DNA of 64,000 bases from an uncultured Chlorobiota bacterium. Lineage in GTDB: Bacteria; Bacteroidota; Ignavibacteria; UBA10030; UBA6906. The notes beneath the pieces were generated by a model, which ran no database searches, had not been told where the DNA came from, and saw nothing but the letters and a program-made list of their open reading frames with translations. The stretch covers positions 62,001-126,000 of the forward strand of contig CAADGV010000005.1 in NCBI GenBank assembly GCA_900696645.1. The letters run 5' to 3'. Shown here in pieces: positions 21,135-30,063 of this stretch; positions within the stretch are counted from its first letter, which is position 1, and each line of letters starts with the position of its first letter. The position numbers and the translations under genes were made by a program.

Positions 21135-23144
21135 ATGAAGAATCTCTCAATTATCTTTATGGCAATTTCCGCTACTGTGTGGGCGCAACAACCTGCGCGC
21201 GATTATCCGGTAACAGCGGTTCCGTTTACGCAGGTTCGTGTCTCCGATTCATTCTGGGCGCCGCGCATTGAAATGAACCGCAGCGTTACCATTCCTGCCT
21301 CATTCGATCAATGCAGAACAACCGGACGCATCAGGAATTTTGAAATGGCGGCTGAACGAAAAGGAAAATTCCTTACAAAATATTCGTTCGACGATACCGA
21401 CATCTATAAAACGCTTGAAGGCGCATCGTACACCCTCAGTACACATCCCGACATGGAACTTGACGCATATCTCGACAGTCTCATCCACTTGATCGAGCGG
21501 GCGCAGGAACCGGACGGCTATCTCTTCACCGAACGAACCATTGATCCCGTAAACACAAGCAAACGCATCGGACCGGAGCGTTGGGTGAATGAACGGCTGC
21601 ACAGTCACGAGTTGTACAACGCGGGGCATTTGTACGAAGCCGCAGCGGCACATTTCCTCGCTACCCGCAAACGATCCCTGCTGAACATCGCCCTGAGGAA
21701 CGCTGATCTTATTGACAGTACATTCGGACCCGATAAGCGGCGCGTTGCGCCGGGTCATCAGGTAATTGAAATGGGCCTCGTCAAACTCTATCGCATTACC
21801 GGAGACGAAAAGTATCTTCGTCTCGCCAAATTCTTTCTCGACGAGAGAGGGCGGATCCCGTATGACACGACCAGCGAAGATGTTTTCCGGAACGGCAAAT
21901 ACTGGCAGGATCACAAGCCGGTCGTCGAGCAAAAGGAAGCGGTCGGGCATGCCGTTCGCGCCATGTACATGTACAGCGCCATGGCGGACATCGCCGCATT
22001 GACGGGCGACGCAACGTACACAAGGGCAATCGACACACTTTGGGGAAATGTTGCGGGTAAGAAAATGTACGTACACGGCGGCATCGGCGCGGCAGGCGAC
22101 GGCGAGCGCTTTGGCGAGAACTGCGAATTGCCGAATCATGATGCATACTGCGAAACCTGTGCTGCTATCGGCAATGTGTTCTGGAATCATCGCATGTTCC
22201 TGCTTCACGGCAATGCGAGGTACATCGACGTGCTGGAGCGGATTCTCTACAACGGGTTGATTTCGGGTTTCGGACTGGACGGCAAGACATTCTTCTACAC
22301 CAACGCAATGCAAATCAGCAAACACTACCGCCATCCCGATATTGAACTCTCGCGCTCAACGTGGTTTCCCTGCTCATGTTGCCCCACAAACATCACACGC
22401 TTCGTCCCATCGATTCCGGGATACATTCTTGCACAAAAGGAAAAGAACATCTTCATTAATTTGTTCGTGTCGAGCGAAACGGATATCTCCCTCCCGAACG
22501 GCATTCAGGTTGCACTGAAGCAAGAGACGAACTATCCGTGGGACGGAAAGGTGAGAATTGCAGTCGATCCCAAGAAGTCGGCGCGGTTTTCCGTGAACAT
22601 CCGTATTCCCGGCTGGCTTTCTCAGCCCGTTCCGTCTGATCTGTACAGTTATCAATCAAAACGGACAGGTTCATATTCGCTGACAATTAACGGTTCAAAG
22701 GTAGCAGTGCAAGTCAAGAACGGGTACGCAGTTCTTGACCGTGAATGGAGGGAGAATGATGTGGTGGAAATTGAATTTCCGATGAACATCGAGCGCGTAC
22801 TATCCAACCCGAATCTCAGAGAAAATTCCGGGAAAGTTGCTCTGCAACGGGGACCGCTGGTGTATTGCGCAGAATGGATCGACAACGGCGGATTGACAAG
22901 CAATTTGTTGTTACCTGATGAGACACTGTTGAAGGCAGAATTTCGCCAGGACTTACTTAACGGCGTAATGACACTTTCCGGTGAAGTCCCGGCTATTGTT
23001 ATCGGGAAAGATGGCAGAAGCGCAGCAACGGTTCGGCAACAGTTTGTCGCAATTCCCTACTATGCATGGGCGCACCGGGGAGAGGGAGAAATGAACATCT
23101 GGCTGCCGCGAGCCCTCGCCGGAATAGAAATCATAAGTCACTAA
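21135..23144 (+). CDS. Glycoside hydrolase family 127 / DUF1680 (beta-L-arabinofuranosidase-like)
   Basis: 669 aa with signal peptide; ENCELPNHDAYCETCAAIGNVFWNHRM and SCCPTNITRF. Confidence 0.92.
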   Translation: MKNLSIIFMAISATVWAQQPARDYPVTAVPFTQVRVSDSFWAPRIEMNRSVTIPASFDQCRTTGRIRNFEMAAERKGKFLTKYSFDDTDIYKTLEGASYTLSTHPDMELDAYLDSLIHLIERAQEPDGYLFTERTIDPVNTSKRIGPERWVNERLHSHELYNAGHLYEAAAAHFLATRKRSLLNIALRNADLIDSTFGPDKRRVAPGHQVIEMGLVKLYRITGDEKYLRLAKFFLDERGRIPYDTTSEDVFRNGKYWQDHKPVVEQKEAVGHAVRAMYMYSAMADIAALTGDATYTRAIDTLWGNVAGKKMYVHGGIGAAGDGERFGENCELPNHDAYCETCAAIGNVFWNHRMFLLHGNARYIDVLERILYNGLISGFGLDGKTFFYTNAMQISKHYRHPDIELSRSTWFPCSCCPTNITRFVPSIPGYILAQKEKNIFINLFVSSETDISLPNGIQVALKQETNYPWDGKVRIAVDPKKSARFSVNIRIPGWLSQPVPSDLYSYQSKRTGSYSLTINGSKVAVQVKNGYAVLDREWRENDVVEIEFPMNIERVLSNPNLRENSGKVALQRGPLVYCAEWIDNGGLTSNLLLPDETLLKAEFRQDLLNGVMTLSGEVPAIVIGKDGRSAATVRQQFVAIPYYAWAHRGEGEMNIWLPRALAGIEIISH

Positions 23145-23162
23145 TCAGAGTGTGAGGCGAGC

Positions 23163-23867
23163 GTGACACCGGAGATACTTGCCAACGGACTTGCGTGGTA
23201 CGTCGTGTTTTTGTTTTCAATAACAGTGCACGAAGCGGCTCACGCATTTGCTGCAATGAAAATGGGAGACGACACGGCATACAATGGCGGACAAGTAACG
23301 CTCAATCCCGTACCCCATGTGAGGCGCGAGCCGTTCGGCACCGTTATCGTTCCCATTCTCTCCTACTTCTTTGCGGGATGGATGATGGGATGGGCAAGCG
23401 CGCCGTACAATCCCCATTGGGCGTTGCAATACCCGAAGCGCTCGGCGATTATGTCGCTTGCCGGCCCGGCATCGAATCTGTTGCTTGTGTTCGGGGCAGC
23501 GATCATCATTCGGCTGGGAGTTGAGTTCGGCTTCTTTGTTCCGCCCGACAAAATCTCCTTTACGCATCTCACAGAGGCTGTCGATGGGGGTATGGGGTCA
23601 AGTGTTGCAACAATGCTCAGTATCCTCTTCTCTCTGAACTTGTTACTGTTTGCATTCAACCTGATACCGGTGCCGCCGCTGGACGGAAGCGGAGCGTTGC
23701 CGCTTCTGATGAGTGAACAAGTCGGACAGAAGTATATGAGTCTTTTGCACAGATCCGGCTTTGCCATTTTCGGCATTTTTCTCGCCTGGCAATTGTTCAC
23801 GTATGTTTATCCGCCGATTCATTTGGCGGCGATTAACTTGCTGTATCCGGGGATGGAATATAGATGA
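23163..23867 (+). CDS. Site-2 protease (M50) family membrane metallopeptidase
   Basis: VHEAAHAFAA HExxH motif, AGPASNLLL, NLIPVPPLDGSG. Confidence 0.92.
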   Translation: MTPEILANGLAWYVVFLFSITVHEAAHAFAAMKMGDDTAYNGGQVTLNPVPHVRREPFGTVIVPILSYFFAGWMMGWASAPYNPHWALQYPKRSAIMSLAGPASNLLLVFGAAIIIRLGVEFGFFVPPDKISFTHLTEAVDGGMGSSVATMLSILFSLNLLLFAFNLIPVPPLDGSGALPLLMSEQVGQKYMSLLHRSGFAIFGIFLAWQLFTYVYPPIHLAAINLLYPGMEYR

Positions 23868-23965
23868 GAAAACCAAACTATAGACTTGATATTTCGACGC
23901 TTCTTTTTGAGATTCATACAGGTTGTTGATTTTTTCGGGGAAAAAGTTAAGTTGAGTACAAAGAA

Positions 23966-24214
23966 ATGAGTGAAATCAGCAATACGCCAATGGAGGAGTT
24001 GCTCCACAAGTTTAACCTTCTGGATTCTGCCTCGAAGAAAGAGTTGGGGGATTACCTCGATTTTCTTCTTTCTCGAACCAGTCGCCCGGGAAATGGCAAC
24101 ATGAAATCATACAAGAGAAAGATCCTGACTGTATCCACGTGGACAGACGAGGATATCAAGGCATTTCATGATGTAGCACAACTCTTCAGCCAATGGAAGC
24201 CCGCAAACTGGTAA
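23966..24214 (+). CDS. Putative VapB-like antitoxin
   Basis: 82 aa; directly upstream of and overlapping a PIN toxin gene; SKKELGDYLDFLLSR resembles small antitoxins. Confidence 0.7.
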   Translation: MSEISNTPMEELLHKFNLLDSASKKELGDYLDFLLSRTSRPGNGNMKSYKRKILTVSTWTDEDIKAFHDVAQLFSQWKPANW

Positions 24215-24579
24215 TCGATAGCACGCTCTTCATCGAGCATCTCCGCGCTAAAGACAAATCTGCAACAACCCTTTCCCAACTGTCGGAAGAGACAGTTCTT
24301 TTTGTTTCGGCTGTTACTCTGTTCGAGTTATTCACGGGGGCGTCGACGGAAGAGAAGAAAAGAGATGTACACATTCTTACGGACGATCTTACTGTCATTC
24401 CATTCGATAAGGAAACCGCCTTTGAAGCCGTAACAATCTATCGGGTGCTTCGGTCGCAGAACAAGATGATTGAGTTCAGGGATTTATTTATAGCTGCGTC
24501 AGCAATCAGGCACAACCTGGAGCTGAAAACGTTGAACCGAAAGCACTTTGAAAGAATAGACAACCTTCGGCTTGCTTGA
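24193..24579 (+). CDS. PIN domain toxin, VapC-like
   Basis: LVIDSTLFIEHLR, SAVTLFELFTGA, IEFRDLFIAASAI. Confidence 0.88.
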   Translation: MEARKLVIDSTLFIEHLRAKDKSATTLSQLSEETVLFVSAVTLFELFTGASTEEKKRDVHILTDDLTVIPFDKETAFEAVTIYRVLRSQNKMIEFRDLFIAASAIRHNLELKTLNRKHFERIDNLRLA

Positions 24580-24615
24580 GTCAGAAGCAGAACTTCTGCA
24601 GCGAGTCAGCATTTC

Positions 24616-25134
24616 ATGCATCTCGATTCCGAAATCCTCAAAGAACACTCCAAACACAACACCGTCCGCATTGCGCGATGGATTGGCAATGACAAGAAGC
24701 GATTCAAGCAGTTGATGGATCTGTTTCTGAAGGGAGAATATCGCGTCACGCAGCGTTCAGCGTGGATTGTCTCGCATTGCGCAGATGAACATCCGGCTCT
24801 TATTCTTCCCTATCTCAACAAGATGATCGACCGGATGATGGAACCGGATGTGCATACTGCTGTGAGGAGAAATGTCGTCAGGCTGTTGCAGAATATTGAA
24901 ATCCCGCCCAGTCTTGCAGGCAAAGTGGCAACAATCTGTTTCGAGTTGCTGGCATCTCAGAAAGAGCCGGTTGCCGTAAAATGCTTCTCAATGACAGTTC
25001 TCGCAAACATCGCAAAACAAGAGCCGGATCTCAAAAATGAAATCCGGCTCATGATTGAACAACAAATGCCCTGGGGTACAGGAGGTTTTCAGTCCCGCGG
25101 AAAGAAGATATTAAGAGAACTGCACCACCCGTAA
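24616..25134 (+). CDS. HEAT-repeat-like protein
   Basis: 172 aa, all-helical repeats (YRVTQRSAWIVSHCADEHPALILPYL, VRRNVVRLLQNIEIP). Confidence 0.6.
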   Translation: MHLDSEILKEHSKHNTVRIARWIGNDKKRFKQLMDLFLKGEYRVTQRSAWIVSHCADEHPALILPYLNKMIDRMMEPDVHTAVRRNVVRLLQNIEIPPSLAGKVATICFELLASQKEPVAVKCFSMTVLANIAKQEPDLKNEIRLMIEQQMPWGTGGFQSRGKKILRELHHP

Positions 25135-25150
25135 CCCCCTTGCCGCGTAT

Positions 25151-26950
25151 TCAGTTGATTGTTGCTTTTCTACCGGCGTTCACCTTTTTGAGATAGTCTG
25201 TCAGTGGTTGATAGTATTCAAGCATTGCGCGTGCGCTCAAGTCTTCGCCCGTTTTTTCTTTCAGCACTTCACGCCAATCGCGGCTTGCGCCCGGACGCAT
25301 GATGCTGCGCAGAAAATCTCCCACCTCTTTGTTGCCATAGTAGTTGCAGACATTCGGACTCTGTTTCAGGATGTTCTTTGCGATATAGTCATGGAGCTGG
25401 AATTTCAGCACGCACGAGATGGCATAATCATAATACTGCGCGGGATCGTCGATGATGTGGGTTTTTGTCGCAGCATCGCAATATTCAGAAAGACGGGGCG
25501 TCGGGGGAACAATTCCCTGAAATCTCTCCACATACTCCCACCAGCGTTTGTTGTACTCATCCTTCGTCAGGTTCTGCTCGTACAGGTCATGCTCGAAATG
25601 CGACATCGTACCGGCGGCGAACGGGATGAACACAATGGAACTGCTGGAGAGGGCTTCGTTCAACAGCCACTGCGTCTGGTCAATCTTCCCTGAAGGAAGA
25701 AGGCCAAGAGCCTGCAGGTACGGCTGTTGCATCGACGCTATTGCCATCAAATCGCCGATACCTTCATGGTAACCGCGGTTCGCCCCGTCGCGCAGAACAA
25801 TGGGCACATCCGGATTTGAGTATTCTATGAAGTAGTAGATGTGTCCCAGTTCATGATGCGATGTTCTGAACCATTCCGCCATCGGTTCGATACTCATCAA
25901 TGAACGATAGTCATCGGCAAGATTGATGTGCCACGCTGAGGCGTGATTGTTCTTCTTGCGTGCCGAGCCTGCTTCCACAGGATAGAGATCGGATTTTTCC
26001 CAGAACGTCTTGTTCATCTCGGGGAAACCGAGGCTCACGTAGAACTTCTCCGACTGTTCAACAATCCACTCCTTCGTCTTTGTCTTGAAAGGCTCGTTCA
26101 AATCAACGGCCTTGATAAGTCCGGGCCAGTTTTGCCCCCAACGGTTCGGCAACCAGTGAGCCGGAAGTTTGTCGGGCACGGGTTGCTTGTATCGTTTGGC
26201 GAGTTCATATCGTGCGTATGTATGAAGTTCCCTGTACAGAGGCCGAAGTTCGTGCACCAGTTTTGCCATCAACACCATCATCTCCGATGTAGACATACCG
26301 TAATCGGCAACTTCAAGGTCGAAATAGGAGTTGTATCCCATTTCCCGGGCAACTCTGTTCCGCAGGTACTGAAGCTCTTCCAGTCCGTTTCGGAGTTCTA
26401 CGCCAACTCCTTTGCTGGTTTCCCACGCGAAGAGCCGCTCCTTGACATTATTTGATTCAACCAGAGTCCGATCGATTTCGTTCGTTGTGACTTTCTTCGG
26501 CTTTCCGTCCGACCCCGTCATCATGTACTCATAACCGTAGAGCACGCTTGTCTGCTTTGTTGTGGCACTGATCAGCGAATCGACAACGGCAGGAATTGTC
26601 CCGGGAGCGTGGGCTGCGAAAAGCCGAATCTTCTCGAGCTGGCGGACTTGCAAGGGATCAAGGTTGTCCCGTTGTACAAGCAGGTTCTTCGTCTTCTCAA
26701 TAACCTCCTTGCTTCCCTGAAACCTTGCCAGCACTTTTGTTGCCTCTGTGGCGAGACTGTCGTTCGCGTCGCTGATGTCGGTGTTAGCAAGCCACTGCGC
26801 TTCATTTGCAGCAGTTAACAGCTTTTGGAACTGCGTGTTGTAGCGTTGGAGAAATTCATCTGCCTCTTGCTTCGGCTCTTTTGCGCATGAAGTCAGAAGC
26901 AACGCTGTTGTGAGGAACAGCATCAGGGTAACGCTATGTTTCATTGTCAT
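25151..26950 (-). CDS. M2 family metallopeptidase (ACE-like peptidyl-dipeptidase), lipoprotein
   Basis: 599 aa; lipobox LLTSCA, HHELGHIYYFIEY zinc motif and downstream GANRGYHEGIGDLM. Confidence 0.92.
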   Translation of the reverse strand: MTMKHSVTLMLFLTTALLLTSCAKEPKQEADEFLQRYNTQFQKLLTAANEAQWLANTDISDANDSLATEATKVLARFQGSKEVIEKTKNLLVQRDNLDPLQVRQLEKIRLFAAHAPGTIPAVVDSLISATTKQTSVLYGYEYMMTGSDGKPKKVTTNEIDRTLVESNNVKERLFAWETSKGVGVELRNGLEELQYLRNRVAREMGYNSYFDLEVADYGMSTSEMMVLMAKLVHELRPLYRELHTYARYELAKRYKQPVPDKLPAHWLPNRWGQNWPGLIKAVDLNEPFKTKTKEWIVEQSEKFYVSLGFPEMNKTFWEKSDLYPVEAGSARKKNNHASAWHINLADDYRSLMSIEPMAEWFRTSHHELGHIYYFIEYSNPDVPIVLRDGANRGYHEGIGDLMAIASMQQPYLQALGLLPSGKIDQTQWLLNEALSSSSIVFIPFAAGTMSHFEHDLYEQNLTKDEYNKRWWEYVERFQGIVPPTPRLSEYCDAATKTHIIDDPAQYYDYAISCVLKFQLHDYIAKNILKQSPNVCNYYGNKEVGDFLRSIMRPGASRDWREVLKEKTGEDLSARAMLEYYQPLTDYLKKVNAGRKATIN

Positions 26951-27112
26951 GTCTCCGATGGTTATGTTGCTGGAATGATTCTGCCGTACCCGGCCACGTG
27001 TCTTCTACTGAAACGAAAACTCCTGAGTGAGTTTGATCTTGAGGAAATGAATGGCCAATTCAATGTAGGGAAGTCCCGCGCTGATGTCAAGGCAAAGTGG
27101 GATGGGACTCTG

Positions 27113-28072
27113 CTACTGCTTATTAGGAGTGTGTCTCTGTTTGTTGCGCAACAGGGAGAGGATAACTGAGACAGTCAACACAACAGCAATGACACCCAGA
27201 GAAATACCTATCGAAATGTGAACAACATCTTCCAACATCATCTTCACACCGATGAATATGAGGATGAGAGAAAGACCGTGCTTCAAATAGTAGAAGGACT
27301 TCATGACTCCCGCGAGCAAAAAGTACAAAGCGCGCAAACCGAGGATGGCGAAAACGTTCGACGAGTAGACGATAAACGGGTCTCTTGTAACTCCGAACAC
27401 CGCCGGAATGGAATCGACAGCAAAGACGATGTCCGTGGTTTCAATCGTCAGCAAAACAAGAAACAATGTCGTGACATGCAGCTTTCCGCCGATACGGGTA
27501 AAGAAGTTGTGTGAATCATACCCGGTATGAACCGGGAAAACACGCTTTGCGAATCGAATGATAGGGTTCTTGTCAGGATGGACTTTGACTTCATCCTCAC
27601 GCAACATCTTCCAGCCGCTGTAGATGAGTATTGCGCCGAAGATGTAGAGAATCCAGTCAAACCTTGCAATGAGCAATGCTCCCGCCGCAATAAATATCGC
27701 CCGAAACACCAGCGCGCCAAGCACGCCCCAGAACAAAACCCTATGTTGATATTTGGGCGGAACGCCAAAATAGTTGAAGATGAGGATGAAGACAAAAATG
27801 TTGTCAACCGAAAGGGATTTCTCAAGCAGATAGCCGGTGAGGAATTCCAGACTGACCCTCGTTGCCACTTCACTGCCGCTATTCTCCTTTACCCAGAAGT
27901 ACAATCCGACATTGAAGACAAGCGAGAGTGCAATCCACACGACGCTCCACCAGGCCGCTTCCTTGAGAGTGACCGGCTCATCTTTTCTGTGAAACACTCC
28001 AAGATCAAGCGCCAACAAGAGGAGGATGAAGAGATTGAAGCCTATGAAGAGATAGAGTTCGTTTTCCGGCAT
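27113..28072 (-). CDS. TerC/Alx family integral membrane protein
   Basis: FLTGYLLEKSLSVDNIFVFILIF, TTDIVFAVDSIPAVFGVTRDPFIVYSSNVFAILGLRALYF. Confidence 0.94.
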   Translation of the reverse strand: MPENELYLFIGFNLFILLLLALDLGVFHRKDEPVTLKEAAWWSVVWIALSLVFNVGLYFWVKENSGSEVATRVSLEFLTGYLLEKSLSVDNIFVFILIFNYFGVPPKYQHRVLFWGVLGALVFRAIFIAAGALLIARFDWILYIFGAILIYSGWKMLREDEVKVHPDKNPIIRFAKRVFPVHTGYDSHNFFTRIGGKLHVTTLFLVLLTIETTDIVFAVDSIPAVFGVTRDPFIVYSSNVFAILGLRALYFLLAGVMKSFYYLKHGLSLILIFIGVKMMLEDVVHISIGISLGVIAVVLTVSVILSLLRNKQRHTPNKQ

Positions 28073-28074
28073 GA

Positions 28075-28743
28075 CTACATACTCTTGGCGCCATCAATCT
28101 GCTGCGAAAGCCACCGAGCCATGTCGCTCAGACTTTGCTGACCGATTTCGTGCGCCATCGGGTATTCATGATAATCAACGCGGGCTTTCGCCGCATCAAG
28201 CTTTTCCTTGATGATGCGGCTTGCCTGAACGGGAATCACCTGATCATAAAGCCCGTGTGCCACGAAAAAGCCGAGGGCGTTCACTTCGTTCCAGCGGTAT
28301 TCGAGATGCGTGTTCTCGGCGAGATAGCCGCTGTTGGCAACAACGCCGCGAAATCTCTGAGGGGCGCTTAGCGCCATAGCAAGTGACATCACTGTTCCCA
28401 TGCTGAAGCCCAAAAGGTAGAGTTGTCGTTGATCGACAGGATAGTGTAGCGACACATCATCGACAAAATCGGAGAGCTTGTCGCAACTCTCTTTGAACAT
28501 GCGCGGCTCGGGTTTTCCCATCTCCAGAAAATCATACCACTTGTATCCGCCCCACTCCAACGTATACGGAGCCCGCACGGCAATGGTGAGCAGTCGGGAG
28601 TCGAGATATTGCGCGAGTCCGGCAAGATCATGCTCATCCGCCCCGAGGCCGTGCAACATGATGACTGTAGGATGGTTCCCACCGGTGGGCGCTTCCGGTT
28701 CGATCAAAATATGATGGAGAGATGACGATATTGTCTTTATCAA
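28075..28743 (-). CDS. Phospholipase/carboxylesterase family alpha/beta hydrolase
   Basis: MLHGLGADEHD, GFSMGTVMSLAMAL, VAHGLYDQVIP. Confidence 0.9.
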   Translation of the reverse strand: MIKTISSSLHHILIEPEAPTGGNHPTVIMLHGLGADEHDLAGLAQYLDSRLLTIAVRAPYTLEWGGYKWYDFLEMGKPEPRMFKESCDKLSDFVDDVSLHYPVDQRQLYLLGFSMGTVMSLAMALSAPQRFRGVVANSGYLAENTHLEYRWNEVNALGFFVAHGLYDQVIPVQASRIIKEKLDAAKARVDYHEYPMAHEIGQQSLSDMARWLSQQIDGAKSM

Positions 28744-30062
28744 TTACTCCGCGTCCTTCGATATTTCTCCTTGTACTTTTCATACAACATTGTGTGGCGG
28801 CTGGTGAGGTCGACTTTTCTACCCTGAATGAATTGCATCTCAACCTGAGTCATGATTTCAAGGGGGTCGCCGTCTGTTACAATGAGTGTTGCATCCTTGC
28901 CAAGTTCGAGTGAACCGATCCTGTCTGCAACCCCGAAGATCTGCGCCGGGTACAGCGTGATTGCTTTCAGGGCTTCATCCTTCGGGAGGCCATACGCAGC
29001 GGCATGTGCGGCCTGATAGGGCAGGTTGCGCTCATGCGGTGCCTCATCCTCGCTGATGATTGCAAAACGCATCCCAGCTTCGTGAAGTTTCTTTGGCAGA
29101 GCGAACGGCTCATCATACTTGTCAAATCTTCGCGACGGAAGGCGGTGGATTCCTCCTGTCAGAACAGGTATGTCGTACTTCTTCAGCAGATCCGTCACCC
29201 GCCACGCATCGTGCCCGCCCCTGATGATGAGCTTGATGTTTTCCGGCGTTGCCCAAGCAACCGCGGACTGAATTTGCTGCACGTCGTTGGCAACAACCAT
29301 CACCGGCACTTTCCCTTCAAGCACAGGAATCATCGCTTCCCAGCGCATATCAACATTGTGATAGGGGATTCCCTTCTGTTGTTCTGCTTTCTTGGCCGTC
29401 ATGTACGCCCGCGCATCGCGGAAAGCGTCGTATAGTTCCTTCAACTGCTTCTCGCGATCCTTGATCTGATCGGCCTCCGATCGCATCTGCCTCCTTCCCC
29501 TGTTGATGGTCATCGACGGCCACTGCACAACCAACGCGGCTGGAGCCTTCAGCGTCATCTCCTCCCACGTCCAGCCATCCGACATCAATACCGCCGACAT
29601 ACCGGAGATGAGTCCTCCCTGGGGTGCCGTAACGAACGTTGTAATGCCGTTTGCCCGTGTGACCGGTATGATCTCCGATTCCGGATTCACCGCGACTTCA
29701 GCGCGAACATTTGGATTGATGCGGCCGGTTTCTACATAGTCGCGTGAAGCACGAACTGCCCCAATCTCCGTCAGGCCGATGTAGGTGTCGGGACTCATCA
29801 AGCCGGGATAGACATGCTTGCCGGTTGCGTCGATCACGTCGGCGCCTCGCGGCGTTGTGAGTTGAGTTTCGATTGCAGTAATTTTCCCGTCCTCGAAAAT
29901 GATGGTCCCCTTCTCAATCACCGGCCCGCTGACTGTATGTATTGTCGCATTCACAATTGCAATCGTCTTTTCCTGCTTCTTCCCCGGAATTTGATTTGAT
30001 GTGGCAGAAGTCGTTGCAAGAATTCCGACAGCAAGAATCCAACAGCTGATTGCCTTTTTCAT
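28740..30062 (-). CDS. Secreted amidohydrolase-like protein lacking the HxH motif
   Basis: Internal start MKKAISCWILAVGILATTSA gives a signal peptide; IVNATIHTVSGPVIEKGTIIFEDGKI; expected DxHxH position reads PGLMSPDTYIGL. Confidence 0.82.
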   Translation of the reverse strand: MKKAISCWILAVGILATTSATSNQIPGKKQEKTIAIVNATIHTVSGPVIEKGTIIFEDGKITAIETQLTTPRGADVIDATGKHVYPGLMSPDTYIGLTEIGAVRASRDYVETGRINPNVRAEVAVNPESEIIPVTRANGITTFVTAPQGGLISGMSAVLMSDGWTWEEMTLKAPAALVVQWPSMTINRGRRQMRSEADQIKDREKQLKELYDAFRDARAYMTAKKAEQQKGIPYHNVDMRWEAMIPVLEGKVPVMVVANDVQQIQSAVAWATPENIKLIIRGGHDAWRVTDLLKKYDIPVLTGGIHRLPSRRFDKYDEPFALPKKLHEAGMRFAIISEDEAPHERNLPYQAAHAAAYGLPKDEALKAITLYPAQIFGVADRIGSLELGKDATLIVTDGDPLEIMTQVEMQFIQGRKVDLTSRHTMLYEKYKEKYRRTRSN

Positions 30063-30063
30063 A

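Noticed and set aside
21300-22334. 344-aa antisense ORF over the GH127 gene
   Set aside because: Shadow ORF; GH127 motifs on plus strand are decisive
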